In this document: one piece after another, positions 30,589 through 45,209 of the stretch
How positions within the stretch are numbered: position 1 is the stretch's first letter
How the letters are laid out: each line of letters begins with the position of its first letter
Assembly (NCBI GenBank): GCA_019918135.1
Contig: WBZZ01002188.1
Location: forward strand, 62,001-126,000
Reading direction: 5' to 3'
Source of the DNA: Paulinella micropora
Lineage: Eukaryota > Cercozoa > Imbricatea > Euglyphida > Paulinellidae
Length of the DNA stretch: 64,000 nt
Program-made: the position numbers and the translations under genes
The notes under the pieces: model-generated
The model's input: the letters and a program-made list of their open reading frames with translations, nothing else
Told to the model about the DNA's origin: nothing
Databases searched by the model: none

Positions 30589-32318
30589 AAGAGAAAGATA
30601 GATAATATTATTACCGGGGCGTCCGATAAACAAATTGATCGGTTCTCCTCTGGGATCATCACGCACTCCATGAAAATCCTGTGCGTCTCCCCAAGTAGCG
30701 ATCTCTACAGTCGGCAAAGCGTCAGGATCTTTCTTGGTGATTCTATATGCCAAGGGTTTGTTGTAGTTTTTGAAACTCTTGTTCATACACGGGCTAAAAT
30801 GAGTCATCCAGTCGTAGTTACATCCGAGAACAACCAGCACATGCCTCTTCTTGTGCTGCTTCTTGAATGCAAGAATGAGCTTTAATAACGCTTGAGCGAT
30901 GTTAGTTGTCAGGAAGGTGCTCTTCCACCCGATATCCATAACTCGAAATTCCTGATCATCTCCATCGTGCCCGTGCCCTGGTGGCTTGCGATGTGACTCT
31001 ACTTGGAAACGGATTCCTCTGTCAACGACATTGAGCCCAAGGAAACCCAGCATCGCCCACGCGGTGTTATCACCAGCTCCGTCCCACTCAAGATATAATT
31101 TCCACGCTTGCATTGTGCGAGGGTTCCAAAGTTGCCAATGTAAAAGTGCGGCAAGCATAGTAATGTTGCTGTTCGCGCCGTGTTCTACCGCGCCTTCAAG
31201 GTACGTCAGAATAAAATGCGTATCGGTAGTGTAGCAGGTATTGATTCCAACGCAAAGGCGAAACACAATTTTTCCTTTGAAATCTTTCGCGGCGCGGCGG
31301 CAAGATGGGATCTTCACTGGCGGTTTCATATCGGCTGATATGACTGTGGCAGCAAAATCTGCTGGTGCTGCCTTCTTGCGCTGCATGCTGGCAACGCGGC
31401 ACGCCCTGTGAATTTTGTGATGAAGCCTGCTACGGCGACGCCATTCTTGAGCTTCTACTTCAGTCCTGAAACCGTTAGAATGATCAGCAGCAAGCTCTGT
31501 GCAGATCTCGCATTTTGAGAAATCTCCTTCTGCAAAACAAACCTGTAATAAGTAATGATAACGAAAATATGCATAATACCTCTGACAAACTTGACGTGCG
31601 GAAAATCCATGCGCCAAACTTTGTTGATCGTATTGTCTGTCGGAGGATTATTTGGATCAACTCGTTTCGAACAACCAAACCGAAGGCACATATCTTTCCA
31701 ATTCTCGCGAACATAGTTTTGGACTCCTGCGTCCTGAGCCATTTCTTGCATCCTCCATATTCCGTCGCTGCATATCTCCGGGTAACTCTCCATGAACTTC
31801 TCGCAGAGTAATACTGCTACCACATCTTCTGTTTCAGGAACGGTTGAGTAGCTTTTTGTCAAAACCTTCGTGTTATTTGCAAGAAGTTTGTGTGCTCTTG
31901 ACAAAACTTTATCACCGATCCCGTAGATACGCTGCCAGGCTACTTTGCACACAGCCTCCGTTAAATACATATACTGAAACGATCCAGTTTTTGTTTGAAA
32001 CGATTCAAGCTGCGAAGCTGCCCAAGAATAAAGCTCACTGAGAGACGATGACGCATTCTTCGCTCTCGTGTAAAGCACATCACGCGTGTCGATAAATGAA
32101 TAACACTTCCACTTTTTGCAGCAGACAGACTTAACTTCCCTGTCCAAGTCGGCGAAGGTAATCCCCAACAGTTTTTGGAGCGCAGACGGTCTCTGAAGCT
32201 TCACTGCACCTTTCGTGCGACTTTTCATCGTGTAGGGGCGCGTTGGATTCTTACGTGGTCTGCTGTAAGGAATTGGTGATAATCTCATGATGTTATACAA
32301 CAGCTCATTCGATTCCAT
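29444..32318 (-). CDS. DUF7869-like transposon protein, four exons, 863 residues
   Basis: Exons 32318-31580, 31529-30615, 30500-29688 and 29568-29444. The introns are 50, 114 and 119 bp, all GT-AG and all phase 1, so the joined frame is open from ATG to TGA. Residues ~1-245 include a Cys-containing segment (VKSVCCKKWKCYSFIDTRDVLY). After intron 1, CEICTELAADH precedes a helical HHKIHRACRV. The core has VISADMKPP, a later LEWDGAGDNTAW, and PPGHGHDGDDQEF, matching the D...D-N...GHTHxDxDxxF pattern of DUF7869 proteins (RNase-H-like, found in many eukaryotic mobile elements). A SAP-like helix pair (VSELKSWMRMHG, KAELIEQAW), an acidic Ser tract and an RGRGRG tail end it. Intron 2 holds (TA)n/(GA)n and intron 3 a (TTC)n array. 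A SINE fragment abuts the 5' end at ~32330, so the true start may lie upstream. Probable transposase, inferred. Confidence 0.7.
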
Positions 32319-32328
32319 AAGCTCGTAG

Positions 32329-32409
32329 AGCCTATAGTCAAATCTTCGTACTCCCCTCGCGGGTGAGACGATGGAGGCACATGTGCAGAAATGCATTCGC
32401 CATTGACTG
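32329..32409 (+). repeat. SINE family A, 3' fragment
   Basis: Only the distal body (GTGAGACGATGGAGGC...GAGAAGCAC), followed by (ATT)n to about 32489. It abuts the start of the DUF7869-like gene. Confidence 0.8.
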
Positions 32410-32417
32410 AGAAGCAC

Positions 32418-32489
<72 letters not shown>

Positions 32490-32720
32490 GGACACCGTGA
32501 TAGCCCAGTGGTCAAGTTCTACCATCTGGGCCCTGTCGCCAGTTCGATTCCCGTCGGTGCCACCAGTATTTTCATTGAACATACCGGTCCGTCTGGAAGT
32601 GTTGGAACTGCCCTTGCGGGGGTGTCATTAGAGCCTATCGTCAATTCTTCGTACTCTCCTCACGGGTGAGACGATGGAGGCGCATGTGCAGATTTGCATC
32701 AGCCATTGACAGAGAAGCAC
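32490..32720 (+). repeat. SINE family A, full copy (tRNA-derived)
   Basis: Begins GGACACCGTGATAGCCCAGTG. A pol-III A box (TAGCCCAGTGG, 32501-32511) and B box (AGTTCGATTCC, 32541-32551) are spaced as in a tRNA, and the tRNA-like head ends GCCACCA. A 155-bp body follows, ending GAGAAGCAC, then an (ATT)n tail. This copy serves as the reference for family A. Confidence 0.85.
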
Positions 32721-32773
<53 letters not shown>

Positions 32774-32797
32774 GCTTTTTCTTCTGTTCCTCTTTTA

Positions 32798-33761
<964 letters not shown>

Positions 33762-33778
33762 ATTATTATTATTATTTA

Positions 33779-33950
33779 GGGAGTACATAGGCCATCGGTC
33801 CCTTTCCATGGGCTGATTGGTATAAAGCTCCTAGATTAATGTTCTATGCCGTCACTTCCTTTATTCCACCGATTGGTGTGGAGACTTTCCTTATGGAATG
33901 GAGGACTGGATGCACATGGCCTTTTGGCTCAGCAATTGGCAGACGATACA

Positions 33951-33951
<1 letters not shown>
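33779..33951 (+). repeat. Repeat family B copy
   Basis: A 172-bp unit starting GGGAGTACATAGGCCATCGG and ending in GGCAGACGATACA, then (ATT)n. No tRNA-like boxes were found, so it may be a SINE of another origin or a non-autonomous element. Confidence 0.8.
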
Positions 33952-33994
<43 letters not shown>

Positions 33995-34015
33995 TGTTAT
34001 TATTATTATTCGATA

Positions 34016-34158
34016 GCATAGTTTAGAGAGGGGAGTATAGATACTTAGCTTTAGTATAGTTAGCTAGTGTGTGTGGCCTTCTATCAGTGAGCCTTTCCCT
34101 GTTTTTTTTTTCGAGTATATTTCTTCTAACGGGAAGCGCTGCCATTTTTTTTTAATTT
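34016..34158 (+). repeat. Repeat family D copy
   Basis: A segment of about 140 bp with GTTTAGAGAGGGGAGTATAG, TAGCTAGTGTGTGTGGC, TCAGTGAGCCTTTCCCTGT and AACGGGAAGCGCTG. A second copy lies at 35477-35612. Confidence 0.75.
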
Positions 34159-34199
34159 AAACTCTCTTTTTATTATTATTATTATTATTCCTCTTTTGC

Positions 34200-36954
<2,755 letters not shown>

Positions 36955-37299
36955 CTTCAAATGCACGCACCAGGTAGTTTGCATAGCTTTCACTTTTCTC
37001 CTTCATCTGAAAGATGTTTGAATTTGTTTTGTGTTTTTTTTCTTTGTAGTAGTGTAGTATTAATCGTAATTTTTTGCACTGGCAGGTTTGTTATGGTCGA
37101 AAGCGTGATTAAGAACGTTTGTCGCGTGCAAGAGTTAAACAAACTTCTAATTTAGTTAGTATGATATTACGGAGTTAGATTTATTATTTTTTTTAGTAAT
37201 TAAAGAAATTTTGTTGTAGAATCTATGTATTTTGCGTGGCGACATCGCACTTCTCTTCCTCCCCCGTTCCCCCCTCCCCCCTCCCCCCCCCCCGGGGGG

Positions 37300-37660
37300 A
37301 ATTTATTGTAGGTAAAAGCAATGTTTATTATCATAATAAAGTAAAATGCTTAATGTAAACAAAGATAAACAAACTTAAAAGCAAATTCTGCATGTTGGGC
37401 ATTGTTATCATCATAGATTCATAGTAGCCGGGACTATGAAAAAGGAGAAAGATTACAGTGTCGGACCGGTTCCTGCCCACCTCTGAAGATGAAGTTAAAG
37501 TGTATTACAATTAATAAAAACATGTTTTAATATTATTTTTATATGTTCTGCAATCAGTGAATTGATTTCCTTTCATTTCCACACGTTTTCAAAAAAGTCC
37601 ATATACTTCATGGAAAATTTCGGAAAAAGGGATACCCCCAAGATTGTCGAATGTTTAGTT
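37300..37660 (-). repeat. Right terminal inverted repeat
   Basis: Inverse of the left TIR, ending GATTGTCGAATGTTTAGTT just before the CTTT duplication. Confidence 0.9.
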
Positions 37661-37664
37661 CTTT
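37661..37664. repeat. Target-site duplication CTTT (right)
   Basis: Partner of 28865-28868. Confidence 0.75.
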
Positions 37665-37823
37665 CACCTCCGCCCCAAACCACACCCCCCCCCCCCCCCC
37701 GCTCCTGTGTCTTCCTGACAAATCCTGCTCGTGTTTCCCTCTGTAGAAACGAAATTCTTAAAGACGGTTGCGATCAATTTATTTCGTTTGTTTCAGATCT
37801 AGAGCTAAAGCCATGACTGACAG

Positions 37824-38480
37824 TTTCGGGGCCTCCGCGATGGAGACTACCTGGGCGCCACAAGCAGCGGTGTTTGCGAGGGCAAGCCTTGCGCTGACGA
37901 CCATGACAGAATCTATGTAGGCGATATTATGTACACGTGCGGGAAATTTCGTAGCGATGACCCCGACGATATGCTAGGCGTATATACATGGAACAGCCCC
38001 ACCATGGCTGCTATGGACTCCGGAAACTCCAAGGTTTTGCTAGGCATTACGGACGAGACCCATTCACCTGGCGATGTTCCGAACAAGCTGATCCGCGTAC
38101 AGGTCGGCGGGTTGGCCATGCTGCCCCTAGCGGCTAGTACTCCTTTGGAGAAATTCTCTTACGGAAGTTTTGTGCTTGTGTCGGAAAACCAAGAGCAGCC
38201 ACGGGCCGCAGCCCCCAAACGCCACAGGCTGCTCGGCCCTAGCCGACCGGAACTGCTCGACTGGAGGCAGGAAAAGCGGGCTCTGTCCCGAGCAAAAGAC
38301 CAAGAACTAAACACGTTAATTCAAAGCCTCCAAAGTATCAAGGCGCCAGAGGTCGGCGTGCCCCCCGGGGGCAGGTTCTACCGCCAGCACGGGAATGATT
38401 TCGAAAAATGCATAGTAGAGCGTTTCGGCCGCTCCCGTCTGCTGTTTTACGCACAGGCCTGGACTTTGCAGATCATCTAG
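37824..38480 (+). CDS. Unrecognised viral-type protein, probably a C-terminal exon
   Basis: Right of the transposon the GC-rich virus-like sequence resumes. An open frame begins at an acceptor-like CTGACAG and encodes a Gly/Asp-rich start (GLRDGDYLGATSSG, with two Cys), IYVGDIMYTCGKFRSDDPDD, a beta-rich stretch (GVYTWNSPTMAAMD, KLIRVQVGGLAMLPL) and a helical, basic C-terminal part. The beta-rich part resembles trimeric fibre or tail-type domains only in a general way. No family is assigned. No ATG is convincing within the frame, so upstream exons probably lie beyond the transposon. Confidence 0.4.
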   Translation, partial: FRGLRDGDYLGATSSGVCEGKPCADDHDRIYVGDIMYTCGKFRSDDPDDMLGVYTWNSPTMAAMDSGNSKVLLGITDETHSPGDVPNKLIRVQVGGLAMLPLAASTPLEKFSYGSFVLVSENQEQPRAAAPKRHRLLGPSRPELLDWRQEKRALSRAKDQELNTLIQSLQSIKAPEVGVPPGGRFYRQHGNDFEKCIVERFGRSRLLFYAQAWTLQII

Positions 38481-39128
38481 CTGCAACAGCAGCAGCTGCA
38501 GGCTCAACGTCTTTGTCTTCCTCTTCCTTTTTCTCTTTCTCTTTTTCTTTCTCTCGCTCTTCCTCTGTCTTCTCTTTCTCTTTCTCTTCCTCTTCCTCTT
38601 CCTCCTTCTCTTGCAATTGCTCTTCCTCTTCCTCCTCGTCATCGTCGTCTCCCTCGCCACCTTCCTCCACTTCCTCTACCACCTCCTTGTCTTGCTCCTC
38701 TTTTCCCTCTTCATCTCCAGTCTCACCTTCTTCGTCCTCGTCGTCCTCACTTCCTACCAGCCTACGTTTGGCTCCCTTGCCATTGGCCTTAACCTTGGCC
38801 TTGGGCTTGCTACGTGTCAACTGTTCATGTTGCTTTTTTTGCCAGCTTTATTAGCCTGTCGAGTGCGTTTCGCCGGCGAGTCCGCGGCAGTGTCAGTGTC
38901 TGCTTTCTTTTCACTGCCTTTTGTCGCCCTCTTGTGCAGGGGCGTTCCCCTTGTGTGCTGCTTCTGCTTGGCCATCTTGCTTCCAACGTTCGAATAACGA
39001 TCCGCTCCCTTGGGATGCAACTGTTTGCACAGACCAAAAACGGCTTTCAAAAATTTCAAAAGGGAAATGGTCCTGCAATTTACCACTTTCGTGACACTTT
39101 CACGGTGTGGGCCGGCATGACCATGCAA
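38473..39128 (-). CDS. Low-complexity Lys/Glu-rich coding region, uncertain
   Basis: Two adjacent open stretches on the minus strand: a basic one (HKRATKGSEKKAD, KRTRQANKAGKK) and a downstream acidic one (long Glu/Lys/Asp runs) encoded by a CT-rich microsatellite. It could be a charged nuclear protein of the virus-like region, or simply frames opened by low-complexity DNA. Overlaps the end of the preceding plus-strand exon by a few bases. Confidence 0.25.
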
Positions 39129-39268
39129 TTACGCGACAGACAGGGCTTCTGGCGTCGTCCTTGTCCCTGCACGGTTTGTACGCGTTTGGGACTTGTGCAG
39201 TCTGAGTCTGTGATTGCCAAGCATGTCAACCACGACCTTAGGCTACGAGCGGGTCCCCTGCAACTAGG
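39015..39268 (+). CDS. Possible first exon with CxCxxC zinc motif
   Basis: From ATG 39015 the plus strand encodes IYHFRDTFTVWAGMTMQLRD and then RRPCPCTVCTRLG, followed by VIAKHVNHDLRLR, a C-x-C-x2-C...H...H arrangement seen at the N-termini of many eukaryotic transposon proteins. The frame stops being protein-like at CAACTAG/GTAATG, a plausible splice donor, after which SINE and AAT arrays begin. It competes with the minus-strand reading of the same DNA; I slightly prefer this one. Downstream exons were not found. Confidence 0.3.
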
Positions 39269-39374
39269 TAATGATAATAAAAGTAACAACAATGATAACA
39301 ATAACAGCAATAACAACAACAAAAATAAGAATGACAGTGACAATTAGTATAATAACGATAATAATAAAAATAAT

Positions 39375-39545
39375 GTATCTACTGCCAATTGCTGAGCCAA
39401 AAAACCATGTGCATCCAGTCCTCCATTCCATAAGGAAAGTCTCCACACCAATCGGTGGAATAAAGGAAGTGACTGCATAGAACATTACTCTAGGAGCTTT
39501 ATACCAATCAACCCATTGAAAAGGACCAATGGCCTATGTACTACC

Positions 39546-39546
<1 letters not shown>
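39375..39546 (-). repeat. Repeat family B copy
   Basis: Reverse orientation, more diverged than 39599-39771; flanked by AAT-rich sequence. Confidence 0.8.
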
Positions 39547-39598
<52 letters not shown>

Positions 39599-39771
39599 GT
39601 GTATCTCCTGCCAATTGCTGAGCCAAAAGGCCATGTGCATCCAGTCCTCCATTCCATAAGGAAAGTCTCCACACCAATCGGTGGAATAAAGGAAGTGACG
39701 GCATAGAACATTACTCTAGGAGCTTTATACCAATCAGCCCATGGAAAGGACCGATGGCCTATGTACTCCCT
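39599..39771 (-). repeat. Repeat family B copy
   Basis: Reverse orientation, followed through (AAT)n by a reverse family A SINE. Confidence 0.8.
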
Positions 39772-39794
39772 AAATAATAATAATAATAATAATA

Positions 39795-40060
39795 GTGCTT
39801 CTCTGTCAATGGCTGATGCATTTCTGCACATGCGCCTCCATCGTCTCACCCGTGAGGGGAGTACGAAGAATTGACGATAAGCTCTAATGACACCCCCGCA
39901 AGGGCAGTTCCAACACTTCCAGACGGGCCGGTATGTTCAATGAAAATACTGGTCCAGACGGATCGGTATGTTCAATGAAAATACTGGTGGCACCGACTGG
40001 AATCGAACTGGCGACAGGGCCCAGATGGTAGAACTTGACCACTGGGCTATCACGGTGTCC
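39795..40060 (-). repeat. SINE family A, full copy
   Basis: Reverse orientation; contains the internal duplication also seen at 35724-35991; flanked by (AAT)n. Confidence 0.85.
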
Positions 40061-40061
40061 A

Positions 40062-40164
<103 letters not shown>

Positions 40165-40392
40165 GTGCTTCTCTGTCAATGGCTGATGCATTTCTGCACA
40201 TGCGCCTCCATCGTCTCACCCGTGAGGGGAGTACGAAGAATTGACGATAAGCTCTAATGACACCCCCGCAAGGGCAGTTCCAACACTTCCAGACGGGCCG
40301 GTATGTTCAATGAAAATACTGGTCCAGACGGATCGTTATGTTCAATGAAAATACTGGTGGCACCGACGGGAATCGAACTGGCGACAGGGCCC
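40165..40392 (-). repeat. SINE family A, 5'-truncated copy
   Basis: Reverse orientation; lacks the first part of the tRNA-like head, with (AAT)n beginning directly at the break. Confidence 0.85.
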
Positions 40393-40453
<61 letters not shown>

Positions 40454-40684
40454 GTGCTTCTCTGTCAATGGCTGATGCATTTCTGCACATGCGCCTCCAT
40501 CGTCTCACCCGTGAGGGGAGTACGAAGAATTGACGATAAGCTCTCATGACACCCCCGCAAAGGCAGTTCCAACACTTCCAGACGGACCGGTATGTTCAAT
40601 GAAAATACTGGTGGCACCGACGGGAATCGAACTGGCGACAGGGCCCAGATGGTAGAACTTGACCACTGGGCTATCACCGTGTCC
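40454..40684 (-). repeat. SINE family A, full copy
   Basis: Reverse orientation, single version of the CCAGTATTTTCATT segment, (AAT)n on both sides. Confidence 0.85.
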
Positions 40685-40712
40685 AATAATAATAATAATA
40701 ATAATAATAATA

Positions 40713-40793
40713 GTGCTTCTCAGTCAATGGCGAATGCATTTCTGCACATGTGCCTCCATCGTCTCACCCGCGAGGGGAGTACGAAGATTTGAC
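40713..40793 (-). repeat. SINE family A, 3' fragment
   Basis: Distal body only, matching 32329-32409 in the same diverged positions (for example CTCAGTCAATGGCGAATGCA). Confidence 0.75.
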
Positions 40794-40800
40794 TTAACAT

Positions 40801-42592
40801 TCACACCATTCATACAGTCAAAATATTAACAATGTTTACTTTAGGTAGTTCTCTGCATTTCCCTGTTGAGCACTATCGCCTGACATACTATCATACATAC
40901 TTAGTATGTTTCCAGCAATCGACAAAGCATACATGCACTACCCACAAATTATTGCAAGCAATAATGCTGAGACCTTCATGTCCAGGATTCACATGTACGA
41001 GTTTGGAGCCACTTTGATTTTGCCTCAATGTTTGGTCATAACACCTGTCAGGCCTGTCCAAGAGTTCCTGGGCCTAAATTTTGCATTGGCTAAAAAAATA
41101 TACAGGCCGGTCCAAAACTTGTTTAGCTCAAACTTTGCGTTTTTGCCACAAAACGAACGTTGGAATTTCTGCTTCCTGTTTCGATTTTGTTTAGTTTTTC
41201 TTACTCTCCAGCTCTTATCAGATCATATTAGATATTTCCATTTGTGAAACCTTCGAAGGATTCCATTTGTGTATTGAACAACTAATCGCAGTTTGGGACT
41301 AACGGTTTTACTTATCATTTTATTGTGCTTCCCTTCTCATGAAGTGCATTAGTAATGATTGTGCTATATTCATAAATTTCTTTCCATTACAGTGACAAGG
41401 CATATTGGCAGTGACCTTCTGACATTATTTATTAATGTCCCTGTTACTCCAATCATGTGACACGTACTTGGGTATATAGCGAAGTTAGTTACTTACTTCA
41501 GAATATTTTTTTTTACAGTCAAGTACGCGACCGGTACAGGACATTCGTATAAATATATATCAGAACAATTACACACAACTTCAATAAGAGAATACTTGCC
41601 ACTGGTCGGGATACTTGAATTATATAAAGCCGCGCCGGCGGGAGATATTGACCTGTTTTCACCAAAGATGCATAAGATAAAATGGTAAGAAGTAAATTCT
41701 TGAGCACCGTGAGTCCCTTTTTTTACTATTTAGCACAGAGACTCCTGGCGATTAACACTTTGAAGTTTTCTGAAATGGCCTGGGCAGGCCAATAAGTGAA
41801 AGCACTTTCACTAATCGGGAGGCTCATGCTATTTTTTCTCACCAGGACTAAAATAGTAAGAAATAGATTGTATTCTTGATAACAGCATCGTGACGTCGAC
41901 AGCAAAACATATGTATTGAGCATGTGTGGCGTCTGTTAGGCTTGACGAAGTCCTGTACACTCTTAAACTAACTAGACTAACCTTGTGTCCCACATAAGGC
42001 ATTGCAATTGTCTGCGGCTTATTGATTGCTTGCAGCAAATTCTTTCATTTTTGATATCAGAATAAATCACAGTTTGAAGTGCGCATGCGCACTTCGTTTG
42101 AAGTGCTCTATCTCTCTCTCTCTCTCTCTCTAGATCTCTCTCTCTCTCCCCCTCTCTCTCCCTATCTCTCTCCCTAGATCTCTCTCTCTCTCTCTCTCTA
42201 GATCTCTCTCTCTCTCTCTCTATATCTCTCTCTCTCTCTCTCTAGGTCTCTCTCTCTCTCTCTTCCTCTTTTCTTTACTATATTTTGCAATTGATTATGC
42301 TAGGACAGTGAACGCTATTGATAGTTGAAGACAACTGCCTGGACGTAAATGGCAAAGGTATCCTCGCCCTCATCGGCAACAGTTGGAAAATCGGGGTACT
42401 TGAACACAATATTACGCACGAACATACCCACATATATACATACATACTGTCCTCTCTCTCTCTCTCTATCTATCTATTTATCTCTCTTTCTCTCTTTCTC
42501 TCTCTCTCTCTTATTATTATTATTATATTATTATTATTAATGGAGGCACATATCCAGGATCTGGATCTGATGCTATAGTCTGAGGAAGCCTA

Positions 42593-42600
<8 letters not shown>
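40801..42600. other. AT-rich intergenic stretch, mostly unassigned
   Basis: Ordinary-looking AT-rich DNA. A short frame at 40906-41030 (FPAIDKAYMHYPQIIASNN, SRIHMYEFGATLIL) looks protein-like and could be an exon, preceded by an acceptor-like ACTTAG, but no family was recognised. 42106-42265 is a (TC)n microsatellite with TAGA interruptions, and 42450-42540 has a second (TC)n followed by (ATT)n. Confidence 0.35.
42106..42265. repeat. (TC)n microsatellite
   Basis: About 160 bp of CT repeats with periodic CTAGAT and CTATAT interruptions. Confidence 0.9.
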
Positions 42601-42624
<24 letters not shown>

Positions 42625-42626
42625 GT

Positions 42627-43119
42627 AAATCTGCCTTGGAGTGTTGACTGTGACATATTTGAGGGAAATCCCGATGAAAAAACCTAGTCACACTTGCTAA
42701 ACAGAGTTCCAGCCCAATGGCCTCAAGGCGTTAAACTGTGACGCCAACTCATAACCCTTTGGTGGTAGATGCTGGGGAGGAGGGTCGTTGCGCGCGTAAA
42801 AGATCTTAAACTCCGCATATGCTGGTTGATAGCCCAGGACCCAGCAGACACCAGATTGTTACGGGTGGGGTTTTGAGGCAGCTCTAGCAACCGCGCTTGG
42901 TGTATGCACTTGCACATTCGGTGACGTCTTGCAAGAGGTTACTGGGACTGCGGAATAACCTCGACTTAGTGCAGTCTTGCCCTCAGGAGCTCCATCGGTG
43001 GCCCCGATCATCAGGCGAGAGACTGACACGGGGGGGTGGAGGACCTCGAACAAGGGTATTGGAGGCTTATGTCCGTTGAGGATATGCCATTAGCTGCATC
43101 AGTACGCCTCAGATATAGT
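42627..43119 (+). repeat. Repeat family C copy with extra 5' segment (tandem unit 1)
   Basis: An 83-bp leader (TAAATCTGCCTTGGAGTGTT...) precedes the 410-bp family C unit. The whole of about 492 bp is repeated at 43120-43611, so this is a tandem duplication. The leader may be part of the full-length element. Confidence 0.85.
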
Positions 43120-43611
43120 AAATCTGCCTTGGAGTGTTGACTGTGACATATTTGAGGGAAATCCCGATGAAAAAACCTAGTCACACTTGCTAAACAGAGT
43201 TCCAGCCCAATGGCCTCAAGGCGTTAAACTGTGACGCCAACTCATAACCCTTTGGTGGTAGATGCTGGGGAGGAGGGTCGTTGCGCGCGTAAAAGATCTT
43301 AAACTCCGCATATGCTGGTTGATAGCCCAGGACCCAGCAGACACCAGATTGTTACGGGTGGGGTTCGAGGCAGCTCTAGCAACCGCGCTTGGTGTATGCA
43401 CTTGCACATTCGGTGACGTCTTGCAAGAGGTTGCTGGGACTGCGGAATAACCTCGACTTAGTGCAGTCTTGCCCTCAGGAGCTCCATCGGTGGCCCCGAT
43501 CATCAGGCGAGAGACTGACACGGGGGGGTGGAGGACCTCGAACAAGGGTATTGGAGGCTTATGTCCGTTGAGGATATGCCATTAGCTGCATCAGTACGCC
43601 TCAGATATAGT
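43120..43611 (+). repeat. Repeat family C copy with extra 5' segment (tandem unit 2)
   Basis: Second unit of the tandem pair, over 98% identical to the first, followed by an ATT/ATC array. Confidence 0.85.
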
Positions 43612-43842
43612 ATTATTATTATTATTATCATTATTATCATCATTATTATTATCATCATCATCATCATTATTATTATTATTATTATTATTACATTACATAC
43701 ATACATCCATCCATACATTCATACATACATACATACATACATATACATACATTTTCATATACATACATACAGACATACATACATACAGACATACAGACAT
43801 ACATGCATACGTCTACATACATACAGATAGGCAGATGGACAG

Positions 43843-43892
<50 letters not shown>

Positions 43893-43918
43893 CATTATCA
43901 TCATCATCATCATCATCA

Positions 43919-43971
<53 letters not shown>
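43612..43971. repeat. Compound microsatellite (ATT/ATC)n, (CATA)n, (ATT/ATC)n
   Basis: Three blocks: ATT/ATC at 43612-43690, CATA/CATACAGA at 43690-43835, and ATT with a central ATC block at 43845-43971. Confidence 0.9.
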
Positions 43972-44192
43972 TTTCATTGAACATACCGATCCGTCTGGAC
44001 CAGTATTTTCATTGAACATACCGATCCGTCTGGACCAGTATTTTCATTTAACATACCGGTCCGTCTGGAAGTGTTGGAACTGCCCTTGCGGGGGTGTCAT
44101 TAGAGCTTATCGTCAATTCTTCGTACTCCCCTCACGGGTGAGACGATGGAGGCGCATGTGCAGAAATGCATCAGCCATTGACAGAGAAGCAC
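43972..44192 (+). repeat. SINE family A, head-less copy
   Basis: Starts in the TTTCATTGAACATACCG segment directly after (ATT)n, contains it three times, and ends GAGAAGCAC. Confidence 0.8.
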
Positions 44193-44196
44193 GCAC

Positions 44197-44230
<34 letters not shown>

Positions 44231-44461
44231 GGACACCGTGATAGCCCAGTGGTCAAGTTCTACCATCTGGGCCCTGTCGCCAGTTCGATTCCCGTCGGTG
44301 CCACCAGTATTTTCATTGAACATACCGATCCGTCTGGAAGTGTTGGAACTGCCTTTGCGGGGGTGTCATTAGAGCCTATCGTCAATTCTTCGTACTCCCC
44401 TCACGGGTGAGACGATGGAGGCGCATGTGTAGATTTGCATCAGCCATTGACAGAGAAGCAC
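44231..44461 (+). repeat. SINE family A, full copy
   Basis: Head, boxes A and B, body and (ATT)n tail as in 32490-32720. Confidence 0.85.
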
Positions 44462-44511
<50 letters not shown>

Positions 44512-44683
44512 GGGAGTACATAGGCCATCGGTCCTTTCCATGGGCTGATTGGTATAAAGCTCCTAGAGTAATGTTCTATGCCGTCACTTCCTTTATTCCA
44601 CCGATTGGTGTGGAGACTTTCCTTATGGAATGGAGGACTGGATGCACATGGCCTTTTGGCTCAGCAATTGGCAGGAGATACAC
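44512..44683 (+). repeat. Repeat family B copy
   Basis: Nearly identical to the next copy (44746-44917), separated by (ATT)n; probably a recent tandem duplication. Confidence 0.85.
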
Positions 44684-44745
<62 letters not shown>

Positions 44746-44917
44746 GGGAGTACATAGGCCATCGGTCCTTTCCATGGGCTGATTGGTATAAAGCTCCTAG
44801 AGTAATGTTCTATGCCGTCACTTCCTTTATTCCACCGATTGGTGTGGAGACTTTCCTTATGGAATGGAGGACTGGATGCACATGGCCTTTTGGCTCAGCA
44901 ATTGGCAGGAGATACAC
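44746..44917 (+). repeat. Repeat family B copy
   Basis: Nearly identical to 44512-44683; ends in (ATT)n. Confidence 0.85.
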
Positions 44918-44979
<62 letters not shown>

Positions 44980-45209
44980 CTGCCCGTCCGGTTGGGCAGT
45001 CACCAAACACATTGGTGAGAGTCCCCTTCTGGGAACATTTTTTACATTGTAAATTATATATATTACTAATACTAATCAATCATGGTCACCAGAATGAGTA
45101 TGTTGTGTGTGTATGGTGTGTGTTTATTAATGTAATTATCGATTGATGTACTTGGGGAAGTGTTGTTGCTAGGCTTTATTAGCTGCAGCCACCAAAATTT
45201 CAATAGAGT

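Noticed and set aside
32490-32565. A tRNA gene (A box, B box and terminal CCA are present)
   Set aside because: The acceptor stem does not pair well, the same head recurs in several copies with a common 155-bp body and (ATT)n tail, so it is the head of a SINE.
37929-38480. Peptidase or chaperone domain of phage tail-spike type
   Set aside because: Only a vague resemblance in a beta-rich stretch; no catalytic residues identified.
38817-39128. Viral histone (basic, with a KQLHP phrase like H2B)
   Set aside because: No histone-fold helix pattern beyond that phrase, and the competing plus-strand frame has a better motif.
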